A stretch of DNA of 32,581 nt from positions 1-32,581 of the forward strand of contig DATMSM010000059.1 in NCBI GenBank assembly GCA_035565355.1. The letters run 5' to 3'. Position 1 is the first letter of the stretch; the number at the start of each line of letters is the position of its first letter. The DNA is from Ga0074130 sp035565355. GTDB lineage: Bacteria; Pseudomonadota; Gammaproteobacteria; Burkholderiales; Rhodocyclaceae. Shown here piece by piece: positions 14,533 through 22,433 of the stretch. The notes under the pieces were generated by a model. It did no database searches and had not been told where the DNA came from. It saw nothing but the letters and a program-made list of their open reading frames with translations. Both the position numbers and the translations under genes were made by a program.

Positions 14533-15699
14533 ATGAGCAATTCGTACTTCTTCACTTCGGAATCAGTTTCCGAAGGCCATCCGGACAAGGTCGCCGACCA
14601 GATCTCCGACGCCATCCTCGACGCCATCCTGGCGCAGGACAAGTATTCGCGGGTCGCCGCCGAAACCTTGTGCAACACGGGTCTGGTCGTGCTGGCGGGT
14701 GAAATCACTACCACCGCCAACGTCGATTACATCCAGGTCGCGCGCGACACCATCAAGCGCATCGGCTACGACAATACCGAATACGGCATCGACTACAAGG
14801 GCTGTGCCGTGCTCGTCGCCTACGACAAGCAGTCGCCGGACATTGCCCAGGGCGTGGATCGCGCCAGCGACGACTACCTGAACCAGGGCGCCGGCGACCA
14901 GGGCCTGATGTTCGGCTACGCCTGTGACGAAACCGACACCCTGATGCCGCTGCCGATCTACCTGTCGCACCGTCTGGTCGAGCGTCAGGCGCACCTGCGC
15001 AAGGACGGCCGCCTGCCGTGGTTGCGTCCGGACGCCAAGTCGCAGGTGACCCTGCGCTATGAAAACGGCAAGCCGGTCGCCATCGACACCGTCGTGCTGT
15101 CCACCCAGCATTCGCCGGAAATGTCGCTGGAAGCGATTCGCGAAGCCGTGATCGAGGACATCATCAAGCCGGTTCTGCCCAAGGAGCTGATCAAGGGCGA
15201 GATCAAGTATCTGGTCAACCCGACCGGTCGTTTCGTCATCGGTGGCCCGCAAGGCGACTGCGGTCTGACCGGCCGCAAGATCATTGTCGACACCTACGGC
15301 GGCGCAGCCCCGCACGGCGGCGGTGCCTTCTCCGGCAAGGACCCGTCCAAGGTCGACCGTTCCGCCGCCTACGCCGCCCGTTACGTGGCCAAGAACATCG
15401 TCGCGGCTGGCCTCGCCAGCAAGTGCCTGGTGCAGATTTCCTATGCCATCGGCGTGGCCCAACCCACCAGCGTCTATGTCACCACCCAGGGCACCGGCAA
15501 GGTCTCCGACGAGAAGATCTCCGAACTGGTCAAGAAGCATTTCGACCTGCGTCCCAAGGGCATCGTCGCCATGCTCGACCTGCTGCGTCCGATCTACCAG
15601 AAGTCGGCTGCCTACGGCCACTTCGGCCGCGACGAGCCGGAGTTCACGTGGGAAAGTACCGACAAGGCAGCGGCGCTTCGCGCCGATGCGGGCCTGTAA
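14533..15699 (+). CDS. metK: S-adenosylmethionine synthetase
   Basis: The 388-residue enzyme makes SAM from methionine and ATP in the cytoplasm. Family landmarks are present in order: ESVSEGHPDKVADQISDAILD with the catalytic histidine, GAGDQGLMFGYACDET (signature 1), GGPQGDCGLTGRKIIVDTYGG, and GGGAFSGKDPSKVDRSAAY (signature 2, ATP P-loop). The length is standard. TTGGAGCAGG provides the ribosome-binding site and is complementary to a stretch of the leader. It is monocistronic: divergent from the acyltransferases and followed by a hairpin cluster and a bidirectional terminator before convergent fdhD. Confidence 0.98.
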   Translation: MSNSYFFTSESVSEGHPDKVADQISDAILDAILAQDKYSRVAAETLCNTGLVVLAGEITTTANVDYIQVARDTIKRIGYDNTEYGIDYKGCAVLVAYDKQSPDIAQGVDRASDDYLNQGAGDQGLMFGYACDETDTLMPLPIYLSHRLVERQAHLRKDGRLPWLRPDAKSQVTLRYENGKPVAIDTVVLSTQHSPEMSLEAIREAVIEDIIKPVLPKELIKGEIKYLVNPTGRFVIGGPQGDCGLTGRKIIVDTYGGAAPHGGGAFSGKDPSKVDRSAAYAARYVAKNIVAAGLASKCLVQISYAIGVAQPTSVYVTTQGTGKVSDEKISELVKKHFDLRPKGIVAMLDLLRPIYQKSAAYGHFGRDEPEFTWESTDKAAALRADAGL

Positions 15700-15704
15700 G
15701 GCCC

Positions 15705-15844
15705 GGGCCTGCGGCCCCTTGTCGGTACTTCGTCGTAGGCTAACCTGCGTAGCAGGTTAAGCCACCGCGTCAGCGGTGGCGGCCGAAGACAGATAACTGT
15801 TGTCTGCGCTGCGCGCAGACTCGGGTCGAAAGGCCCGCTAGCGG
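15705..15844. repeat. Cluster of consecutive stem-loops after metK
   Basis: Five hairpins follow one another: GGGCC-TGC-GGCCC (15705-15717); GGCTAACCTG with CAGGTTAAGCC (15738-15763, one bulge); GCCACCGC-GTCA-GCGGTGGC (15761-15780); GTCTGCG-CTGCG-CGCAGAC (15802-15820); and CGGGTC-GAAA-GGCCCG (15822-15837, GNRA loop). The palindrome CCGCTAGCGG (15835-15844) overlaps the last. No open frame with coding character occupies the stretch. It could be a palindromic repeat cluster, an mRNA 3' structure or a small RNA. Confidence 0.65.
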
Positions 15845-15853
15845 CGGATGAGC

Positions 15854-15885
15854 AAAAAAAACCCCGGCCTCGGCCGGGTTTTTTA
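15854..15885. terminator. Bidirectional rho-independent terminator between metK and fdhD
   Basis: An A-run, CCCGGC (15863-15868), loop CTCG, GCCGGG (15873-15878), then TTTTTT. It has a T-run on both strands and serves both convergent genes. Confidence 0.9.
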
Positions 15886-15902
15886 TTGGGCGGAATCAGC
15901 AA

Positions 15903-16760
15903 TCAAAGAACGATGCGCTCCTTGTGCGCATACACCGTCATGCGTGTGCCGCGCGTCATGCCGATCAACGTGAGATTACTTTCCTCGGCCAGACGGCGCG
16001 CATAGGCCGTGGGCGCAGAAACGGCGGCCAGTAGCGCAATCCCTTGCGAGGCAGTCTTCTGCACCATCTCGTAACTGGCGCGGCTGGTGACGACGACGAA
16101 GCCAGACTTTGGATCTACCTTGTTCCTTGCCAGGGCGCCAAGCAGCTTGTCGAGCGCATTGTGGCGGCCGACATCTTCGCGCGCATACAACACCGTGCCA
16201 TCGTTGAGGGCGAAAGCCGCGGCGTGGGCGGCGCCGGTTTTCTTGTGCACGACCTGCAACTCGGACAGGTTTTCCAGGGCCTTGTGAATCGCTGCCGGCG
16301 TCACGCGCAGGCCATCTTCCACGGGTGCCGGGTTGCGCACCGCGGCATCCAGGCTTTCCACGCCGCAGAGGCCGCAGCCGGTACGGCCGGTGAGGTTGCG
16401 GCGTCTATCCTTGAGCGTGACGAAACGCTCGGTGGCAATCTCCAGGCGGGCTTCGATGCCGTTGCTCAGTTCGACGACATCGACGTCATAGAGCTCGGTA
16501 GGCGATTGGAGGATGCCTTCGGTCAGGCTGAAGCCGAGTGCGAAGTCGGCAATGTCGTTGGGGGTAGCCAGCATCACAGCATGCGAGATGCCGTTGTAGA
16601 CCAGCGCAACCGGCACTTCCTCGACCAGTTCTTCTTCCTGCTCAAGCAGGCCCTTGTCGGTAATGCGCGTGATGTGACCGGGCACCGAGGTGGTCCAGGG
16701 TGTGTCGCGCAGGCCAGCTTCTTCAACAGCGCAGACTTCGGAATTCGTGGGGGTATTCAT
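15903..16760 (-). CDS. fdhD: Formate dehydrogenase accessory sulfurtransferase FdhD
   Basis: The 285-residue protein passes sulfur from the cysteine desulfurase to the molybdenum cofactor, a step required for formate dehydrogenase activity. The sulfur-carrying CxxC motif is present as C129-G-L-C132 in GRTGCGLCGVESL. Other conserved segments are EEVPVALVYNG, DFALGFSLTEGI, YAREDVGRHNALDKLLG (cofactor site) and VVVTSRASYEMVQK. AAGGG lies upstream of the start at 16760. It is downstream of fdsD but separated by 173 bp and a terminator, so it may be made from read-through or its own promoter. In other fds operons the equivalent gene is called fdsC. Confidence 0.96.
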   Translation of the reverse strand: MNTPTNSEVCAVEEAGLRDTPWTTSVPGHITRITDKGLLEQEEELVEEVPVALVYNGISHAVMLATPNDIADFALGFSLTEGILQSPTELYDVDVVELSNGIEARLEIATERFVTLKDRRRNLTGRTGCGLCGVESLDAAVRNPAPVEDGLRVTPAAIHKALENLSELQVVHKKTGAAHAAAFALNDGTVLYAREDVGRHNALDKLLGALARNKVDPKSGFVVVTSRASYEMVQKTASQGIALLAAVSAPTAYARRLAEESNLTLIGMTRGTRMTVYAHKERIVL

Positions 16761-16876
16761 GGTTGAGCCCTTTCAGGGCGTGCGACATAGGGGTCTATTG
16801 TACGACTTGGGGGCAAGTCCTTTCGAATCAACCCTGTCGTCAGCAGGCTTATCGCGCGGACAAATTGTCCCAGAAC

Positions 16877-16912
16877 CAAAAAGAAACCCGCCAGGGTTGC
16901 CCGTGGCGGGGT
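16877..16912 (-). terminator. Rho-independent terminator after fdsD
   Basis: On the minus strand AACCCCGCCA, a 10-base loop and TGGCGGGTTTC-TTTTT; the core stem is CCCGCCA (16887-16893) with TGGCGGG (16904-16910). It lies about 22 bp past the fdsD stop and upstream of fdhD. Confidence 0.8.
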
Positions 16913-16933
16913 TCTAGACTGCATTCGACAAAC

Positions 16934-17179
16934 TTAATTGTTTGGCGGTGGTGCCGGCATGGTGGAGAGGGCTTCGCGCACGATGGGCATCAGGGCATTG
17001 TTGTCCTGATGCTCGGTGTCGTAAGCCATGATGGCGCGACGCATGCGCGGATCCCAGAAGCGCGACAGGTGCTTGGCGACTTCGTTGCGGGCGAGCTCGC
17101 GATCGGTGAAGCTATCGAAGAAGGAACCGATCTGGTTTGCCATCTTGATCAGACTATCCGGTCCGGAAGAGTGACTCAT
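16934..17179 (-). CDS. fdsD: NAD-dependent formate dehydrogenase delta subunit
   Basis: The 81-residue protein is the small subunit of the soluble Fds complex. The family pattern is visible as LIKMANQIGSFFDSF, a charged middle, and VAKHLSRFWDPRMRRAIM. This resembles the conserved small-subunit core (MANQIxxFF ... HLxxFWDPRM). It has no cofactor motif; by family knowledge it supports assembly or stability of the complex. GAGGA is 6 bases before the start. It is separated from fdsA by 88 bp that contain two hairpins. Confidence 0.92.
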   Translation of the reverse strand: MSHSSGPDSLIKMANQIGSFFDSFTDRELARNEVAKHLSRFWDPRMRRAIMAYDTEHQDNNALMPIVREALSTMPAPPPNN

Positions 17180-17205
17180 TTATATCCTCAGGTTTTCAGG
17201 CAATG

Positions 17206-17252
17206 CCCACGTTCCCGAAGGAACGCGGGCGAGGTCAGTGCCGCAGGCACTG
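17206..17252 (-). repeat. Two hairpins between fdsA and fdsD
   Basis: CGTTCC-CGAA-GGAACG (17210-17225, extended by CCC/GGG after one mismatch) and CAGTGCC-GCA-GGCACTG (17236-17252). Neither is followed by a clear T-run on the minus strand. They may attenuate transcription or protect the upstream mRNA, which would set subunit ratios; that is inference. Confidence 0.6.
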
Positions 17253-17267
17253 GCGGGTTTGGGTTTC

Positions 17268-20132
17268 TTACACTTTAGCGACGGCGTTGACCAGGAAGTC
17301 CTCTTGCTGGCGTGAGAACTCGCGGTAACGCTGCTGCCATTCGGACGGCTGGGTGACCTTGGTGATTTCGACCGCAGTGACCTTGTACTCGGGGCAGTTG
17401 GTGGCCCAGTCGGAGTTGTCGGTCGTAATCACGTTGGCGCCGGAGAACGGATGGTGGAAGGTGGTGTAAACAACACCGGCCTGCATACGCTCGGCCACCA
17501 CTGCGCGCAGTACGGTCTCGCCGGCACGGCTGGTGATGCCGACCCAGTCGCCGTCCTTGATGCCACGTGCCTCGGCGTCGCTCGGGTGGATTTCCAGCAC
17601 GTCTTCGGCGTGGAATTCCTGGTTGGCGGTACGGCGGGTTTGCGCACCCACGTTGTACTGCGACAGGATGCGGCCGGTAGTCAGGATCAGCGGGAAGCGT
17701 GCATTCACCTTTTCGTCGGTCGGCACATACAGCGTGTTCATGAAGCGGCCCTTGCCGCGCACGAAGGCGTCGATGTGCATGGTCGGCGTGCCTTCCGGTG
17801 CGGCATCGTTGCAAGGCCACTGTACCGAACCCAGCTTGTCGAGCTTTTCGAAGCTGACGCCGGTGAAGGTCGGGGTCAGGCTGGCGATTTCGTCCATGAT
17901 TTCCGATGCGTGCTTGTAGTTCATCGGGTAACCGAGGGCGTTCGACAGCATCTGGGTGACTTCCCAGTCCTCGTAGCCGGCGACCGGCGTCATCACGCGG
18001 CGCACCGGCGAGATGCGGCGTTCGGCGTTGGTGAAGGTGCCGGACTTCTCGAGGAAGGTGGCGCCCGGCAGCAGCACGTGGGCGAACTTGGCGGTTTCGT
18101 TGAGGAAGATGTCCTGGACGACCACGCATTCCATGGCACGCAGCGCGGCTTCGACGTGCTGGGTGTTCGGGTCGGACTGAACGATGTCCTCGCCTTCGCA
18201 GTACAGACCCATGAAGGTGCTGTCCAGGGCAGCTTCAAACATGTTCGGAATGCGCAGACCCGGTTCCGGATTCAGCGTGACATTCCAGGCAGCCTCGAAC
18301 TGCATGCGTGCGGTGGTGTCGGAAACGTGGCGATAGCCCGGCAGCTCGTGCGGGAAGGAACCCATGTCGCAGGAACCCTGCACATTGTTCTGGCCGCGCA
18401 GCGGGTTGATGCCCACGCCTTCGCGACCGACGTTGCCGGTGGCCATGGCGAGGTTGGCGATACCGATGACGGTAGTCGAACCCTGGCTATGCTCGGTGAC
18501 GCCCAGACCGTAGTAGATCGCGCCGTTGCCGCCGGTGGCGTACAGGTGGGCCGCTTCGCGGATGAGCTTGGCGGACACGCCGATTTCGGCTTCCAGGGCT
18601 TCAGGAGAGTTTTCCTTGCGCGAGACGAACTCCTTCCACATATTGTAGGAGTCGATGTCGCAGCGTTCCTGGATGTAGGCTTCCTGATGCAGACCTTCGG
18701 TCATGATGACGTGGGCCATGGCGGTGACCACGGCCACGTTGGTACCCGGCTTGAGCGGAATGTGCACGTCGGCCTTGATGTGCGGCGACTCGACCAGGTC
18801 GATGGCGCGTGGGTCGACGACGATGAGCTTGGCACCCTGACGCAGGCGCTTCTTCATCAGCGAGCCGAATACCGGGTGGCCGTCGGTCGGGTTGCAGCCG
18901 ATGACCATGATGACGTCGGACTTCATGACGGAATCGAAGGTCTGGGTGCCGGCAGATTCGCCGATGGTCTGCTTCAGGCCATAGCCGGTCGGCGAGTGGC
19001 AGACGCGGGCGCAGGTGTCGACGTTGTTGTTGCCGAAGGCGGCGCGCACCAGCTTCTGCACGACGTAACCTTCTTCATTGGTGCAGCGCGAGGAGACCAG
19101 ACCGCCGACCGAGTCGCGACCGTACTTGGCCTGAATGCGCTTGAATTCGGAAGCAGCGTAGTTGATCGCTTCTTCCCAGGACACTTCCTGCCAGGGATCG
19201 TCGATGCTCTTGCGGATCTTCGGCGTCTTGATACGGTCCGGGTGGGTCGCATAGCTCCATGCAAAACGGCCCTTGATACAGGAGTGACCGTGGTTGGCGC
19301 CGCCTTCCTTGTCCGGCACCAGACGAACGATTTGCTCGCCCTTGGTTTCGACATTGAAGGAGCAGCCGACGCCGCAGTAGGCGCAGGTGGTGGTGGTCGA
19401 TTGCTCGGCCTGGCCGTGCTCGATCACACCGTTTTCCATCAGGGTGGCGGTCGGGCAGGCCTGGACGCAGGCGCCGCAGGACACGCACTCGGAACCCATG
19501 AAATCTTCCATCTGGCCCGGCGACACGCGCGAATCAAAGCCGCGGCCGTCGATGGTCAGGGCAAACGTGCCTTGCACCTCTTCACAGGCGCGCACGCAGC
19601 GGTTACACACGATGCACTTGGATGCGTCGTAAGTGAAGTAGGGGTTGGAGGTGTCTTGTTCCATGAACAGATCGCTGCCAGCCGTGAAGTGGTTCGCACC
19701 ATTCATGCCGTAGCGCACTTCGCGCAGGCCGACGACGCCGGTCATGTCCTGCAGTTCGCAGTTGCCGTTGGCCGAGCAGGTCAGGCAGTCGAGCGGGTGA
19801 TCGGAGATGTACATCTCCATCACGCCCTTGCGGATTTCTGCCAGCTTGGGGGTCTGCGTCTTGACCTTGAGGCCATTGTCGGCCGGGGTCGTGCACGAAG
19901 CCGGGTAACCGCGACGGCCTTCGATTTCAACCAGGCACAGACGGCAGGAGCCGAATGCGTCGATGCTGTCGGTGGCACACAGCTTGGGGATCGGATGATC
20001 GATCATCTGCGCGGCGCGCATGATCGAGGTGCCGGCGGGAACCGTGATTTCGACGCCGTCGATTTCCAGGGTGACGTACTTGTCGGACTCTTTCGCGGGA
20101 GTGCCGTAGTCAGTGGGGCGGGGTAGAGACAT
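17268..20132 (-). CDS. fdsA: NAD-dependent formate dehydrogenase alpha subunit (molybdenum catalytic subunit)
   Basis: This 954-residue subunit oxidises formate to CO2. The N-terminal [2Fe-2S] domain has C52, C63, C66 and C80. The His-Cys cluster site has H112, C116, C119 and C125. Two ferredoxin-like [4Fe-4S] sites are C173/C176/C179/C183 and C216/C219/C222/C226. The bis-MGD domain begins with its own cluster C250/C253/C257/C285, and the Mo ligand is C378 in RVCHSPTGYGLKQ (cysteine, not selenocysteine). The C-terminal molybdopterin dinucleotide-binding domain follows from about 800. This domain chain is that of the soluble FdsA/FdhF2-like enzymes. AAGGAG lies upstream of the start. It is preceded by fdsB and a 44-bp GC-rich repeat. 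Confidence 0.97.
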   Translation of the reverse strand: MSLPRPTDYGTPAKESDKYVTLEIDGVEITVPAGTSIMRAAQMIDHPIPKLCATDSIDAFGSCRLCLVEIEGRRGYPASCTTPADNGLKVKTQTPKLAEIRKGVMEMYISDHPLDCLTCSANGNCELQDMTGVVGLREVRYGMNGANHFTAGSDLFMEQDTSNPYFTYDASKCIVCNRCVRACEEVQGTFALTIDGRGFDSRVSPGQMEDFMGSECVSCGACVQACPTATLMENGVIEHGQAEQSTTTTCAYCGVGCSFNVETKGEQIVRLVPDKEGGANHGHSCIKGRFAWSYATHPDRIKTPKIRKSIDDPWQEVSWEEAINYAASEFKRIQAKYGRDSVGGLVSSRCTNEEGYVVQKLVRAAFGNNNVDTCARVCHSPTGYGLKQTIGESAGTQTFDSVMKSDVIMVIGCNPTDGHPVFGSLMKKRLRQGAKLIVVDPRAIDLVESPHIKADVHIPLKPGTNVAVVTAMAHVIMTEGLHQEAYIQERCDIDSYNMWKEFVSRKENSPEALEAEIGVSAKLIREAAHLYATGGNGAIYYGLGVTEHSQGSTTVIGIANLAMATGNVGREGVGINPLRGQNNVQGSCDMGSFPHELPGYRHVSDTTARMQFEAAWNVTLNPEPGLRIPNMFEAALDSTFMGLYCEGEDIVQSDPNTQHVEAALRAMECVVVQDIFLNETAKFAHVLLPGATFLEKSGTFTNAERRISPVRRVMTPVAGYEDWEVTQMLSNALGYPMNYKHASEIMDEIASLTPTFTGVSFEKLDKLGSVQWPCNDAAPEGTPTMHIDAFVRGKGRFMNTLYVPTDEKVNARFPLILTTGRILSQYNVGAQTRRTANQEFHAEDVLEIHPSDAEARGIKDGDWVGITSRAGETVLRAVVAERMQAGVVYTTFHHPFSGANVITTDNSDWATNCPEYKVTAVEITKVTQPSEWQQRYREFSRQQEDFLVNAVAKV

Positions 20133-20153
20133 TCTTATGCTCCTTGGCTTTTA

Positions 20154-20197
20154 GCCCCTCTCCCCCTTGCGGGAGAGGGGTTGGGGAGAGGGGGGCT
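20154..20197. repeat. GC-rich dispersed repeat with hairpin, copy 2 (fdsB-fdsA junction)
   Basis: CCCCTCTCCC (20155-20164), loop CCTTGC, GGGAGAGGGG (20171-20180), then TTGGGGAGAGGGGGGCT, which can alternatively pair with the first arm. The repeat fills almost the entire gap between the fdsB stop and the fdsA ribosome-binding site. It resembles 6761-6794 in inverse orientation. Elements of this composition are common intergenic repeats in proteobacterial genomes. Confidence 0.7.
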
Positions 20198-21748
20198 TTA
20201 TGCTGCTGCGGTCTTGTCGATGCCGAAGTCTTCAGGGAAATGCTGAAGCGCCGACACAACAGGATAGGGAGCCATGCCGCCGAGCGCGCAGAGCGAGCCG
20301 TTGAGCATGGTGTCGCACAGCGAATTCAGCAGGGCGATGTTCTTGCCCACTTCCTTGCCTGCGATGATCTTGTCGATGGTTTCGACGCCACGGGTCGAAC
20401 CGATACGGCAGGGCGTGCACTTGCCGCAGGATTCGATGGCGCAGAACTCCATGGCGTAGCGAGCCATCTTTGCCAGATCGACGGTGTCGTCGAAAACCAC
20501 GATGCCGCCGTGACCGACCATGGCGCCGACCTTGGCGTACTCTTCATAGTCGAGGGGCACGTCAAACAGCGATTCCGGCACATAGGCACCGAGCGGGCCG
20601 CCGACTTGGACGGCACGGATCGGACGACCGGTGGCGGAGCCGCCGCCGAAGTCGTACAGCAGTTCGCGCAGGGTCAGGCCGAAGGCCTTTTCAAGCAGAC
20701 CGCCATGCTTGAGGTTGCCGGTCAGCTGGAAGGGCAGAGTGCCGCGCGAGCGACCCATGCCGTAGTTCTTGTAGAACTCGCCGCCGCGGGCCAGGATGAT
20801 CGGCACCGAACCCAGCGACATCACGTTGTTGATGACGGTCGGCTTGCCGAACAGGCCTTGCAGGGCTGGCAGTGGTGGCTTGAAGCGGACCAGACCACGA
20901 TTGCCTTCGACCGACTCCAGCAGCGAGGTTTCTTCGCCGCAGATGTAGGCGCCGGCGCCTTCGCGCACGATCAGGTCGAAGTCCTTGCCGGAGCCGAGGA
21001 TGTTCTTGCCCAGGTAGCCCGCCTTGACGCAGTTCTCGATCGCGATGTTCAGGTTGCGGATCGAGTGCGGATATTCTTCGCGGCAGTAGATGTAGCCCTT
21101 GGTGGCGCCGACGGCGAGGCCGGCGATGGTCATGCCCTCGATCAGACACATCGGGTCACCTTCCATCAGCATGCGGTCGCTGAAGGTGCCGGAGTCGCCT
21201 TCGTCGGCGTTACAGACGATGTACTTTTGATCAGCTTGCGCGCCGAGCACGGTGTTCCACTTGATGCCGGTCGGGAAAGCGGCACCGCCGCGACCACGCA
21301 GGCCGGAGTCGGTGACTTCCTTGACTATGGAGGCAGGCTCAAGCGTCAGGGCCCTCTTCAGACCTTCGAAACCTTCGTGCTTGATGTAGTCCTCGACCGA
21401 GTACGGATCGGTAATGCCGACGCGGGCGAAGGTCAGGCGCTCTTGCTTCTTGAGATACGGAATCTCTTCGGTCAGACCCAGCGACAGGGCATGCTTGCCA
21501 CCCTTGGTTAGGCCGGCGTCGAAGAGGCCGGCGACATCCTTGGCAGTAACCGGACCGTAGGCGACACGACCTTCGGGAGTTTCGACCTCGACCATGGGCT
21601 CCAGCCAGTACAGGCCACGCGAACCGTTACGCACGAGTTCAATTTTTTCGCCACGCTTTTCCGCTTCGGCAACAATCGCCGCAGCGGTCTTCTTGGCGCC
21701 CATGGCCTCGGCGGAGGAGTCCAGGGGGACGTAAATACGAGTCGTCAT
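20198..21748 (-). CDS. fdsB: NAD-dependent formate dehydrogenase beta subunit (NADH/FMN-binding)
   Basis: The 516-residue subunit carries electrons from the iron-sulfur chain to NAD+ through FMN. It is homologous to NuoF. A thioredoxin-like N-terminal region (about 1-110) precedes the flavin/NAD domain, with LRGRGGAAFPTGIKW, CNADEGDSGTFSDR and GAGAYICGEETSLLESVEG. The terminal [4Fe-4S] site is C441, C444, C447 (ESCGKCTPCRIGSTRG) and C487 (SLCALGG). The start overlaps the fdsG stop by 4 bp and has GAGGAG upstream. Confidence 0.97.
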   Translation of the reverse strand: MTTRIYVPLDSSAEAMGAKKTAAAIVAEAEKRGEKIELVRNGSRGLYWLEPMVEVETPEGRVAYGPVTAKDVAGLFDAGLTKGGKHALSLGLTEEIPYLKKQERLTFARVGITDPYSVEDYIKHEGFEGLKRALTLEPASIVKEVTDSGLRGRGGAAFPTGIKWNTVLGAQADQKYIVCNADEGDSGTFSDRMLMEGDPMCLIEGMTIAGLAVGATKGYIYCREEYPHSIRNLNIAIENCVKAGYLGKNILGSGKDFDLIVREGAGAYICGEETSLLESVEGNRGLVRFKPPLPALQGLFGKPTVINNVMSLGSVPIILARGGEFYKNYGMGRSRGTLPFQLTGNLKHGGLLEKAFGLTLRELLYDFGGGSATGRPIRAVQVGGPLGAYVPESLFDVPLDYEEYAKVGAMVGHGGIVVFDDTVDLAKMARYAMEFCAIESCGKCTPCRIGSTRGVETIDKIIAGKEVGKNIALLNSLCDTMLNGSLCALGGMAPYPVVSALQHFPEDFGIDKTAAA

Positions 21749-22245
21749 TGTGCGCTCCTCAGCTCGGCGATCACTTCATCGAAACGCTCCTTGCTGACCT
21801 TGCCGACGATGTCGTCATTGACGCGGATCGAGGGCGACAGGGCACAGTTGCCGAGGCAGTACACGGCTTCAAGGCTGATCTGGCCATCGGCAGTGGTGCC
21901 GTGGTAATCGATGCCCAGCGTCTTCTTGGCATGCGCTTCCAGATCCTGGCAGCCCATAGCCTGGCAGGCTTCGGCGCGACATACTTGCACCATGTGCTTG
22001 CCTACCGGGTGACGGCGGAAGTGGTGGTAGAAAGTGATCACGCCGTGGATTTCGGCGCGCGAGCGATTCAGGGCCTTGGCGATGACAGGAACGGTTTCGT
22101 CCGGCACCCAGCCCAGTTCATCCTGGATGGCGTGCAGAATAGGAAACAGCGGGCCGGGCTCGCCCTTGAGGCGGGCCAGAATGTCGTCGACAGCTTTGAG
22201 CTGTTCTTTCGACAATGCAGGGGTAGGTGTTGCAACTGAGGACAT
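21745..22245 (-). CDS. fdsG: NAD-dependent formate dehydrogenase gamma subunit
   Basis: The 166-residue subunit is homologous to NuoE. It carries one thioredoxin-fold [2Fe-2S] cluster with C89 and C94 (CRAEAC) and C130 and C134 (CLGNC). The start at 22245 is preceded by GGAG at 6-bp spacing. A longer in-frame reading to 22311 adds a cysteine-rich stretch that is unlike the family and has no better ribosome-binding site. It is the first gene of the fdsG-B-A-D operon and is divergent from the regulator at 22434. Confidence 0.96.
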   Translation of the reverse strand: MSSVATPTPALSKEQLKAVDDILARLKGEPGPLFPILHAIQDELGWVPDETVPVIAKALNRSRAEIHGVITFYHHFRRHPVGKHMVQVCRAEACQAMGCQDLEAHAKKTLGIDYHGTTADGQISLEAVYCLGNCALSPSIRVNDDIVGKVSKERFDEVIAELRSAQ

Positions 22246-22303
22246 GACTTCTCCAGATGGACCAAAAGCCGAGCATGTGCAGGCAATCGCATAAGCTCGG
22301 TAG

Positions 22304-22323
22304 TTATGCACTCTTGTGCATAA
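22304..22323. promoter_or_regulatory. Operator-like palindrome between fdsG and its divergent regulator
   Basis: TTATGCAC-TCTT-GTGCATAA: perfect 8-bp arms with a 4-bp spacer, 59-78 bp upstream of the fdsG start and 111-130 bp upstream of the regulator start. The half-site TGCATAA recurs at 22435-22441, overlapping the start codon of the regulator gene. The position and symmetry suit a dimeric regulator, most simply the adjacent one. Confidence 0.6.
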
Positions 22324-22433
22324 AGTCTAGGCTTTCTCCAAGCCGGCCTTAACTGATGCTAAGTCCTTCTTGTTAAAAGCTGTTACGCACTGGATAATAG
22401 ACGTCGACACCCATCCTTCCAATATGATATTTA

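Noticed and set aside
17451..20126. An 891-codon open frame on the plus strand opposite fdsA.
   Set aside because: An antisense shadow of a strongly conserved gene; Val/His/Gly-rich composition is typical of frames opposite high-GC coding sequence.
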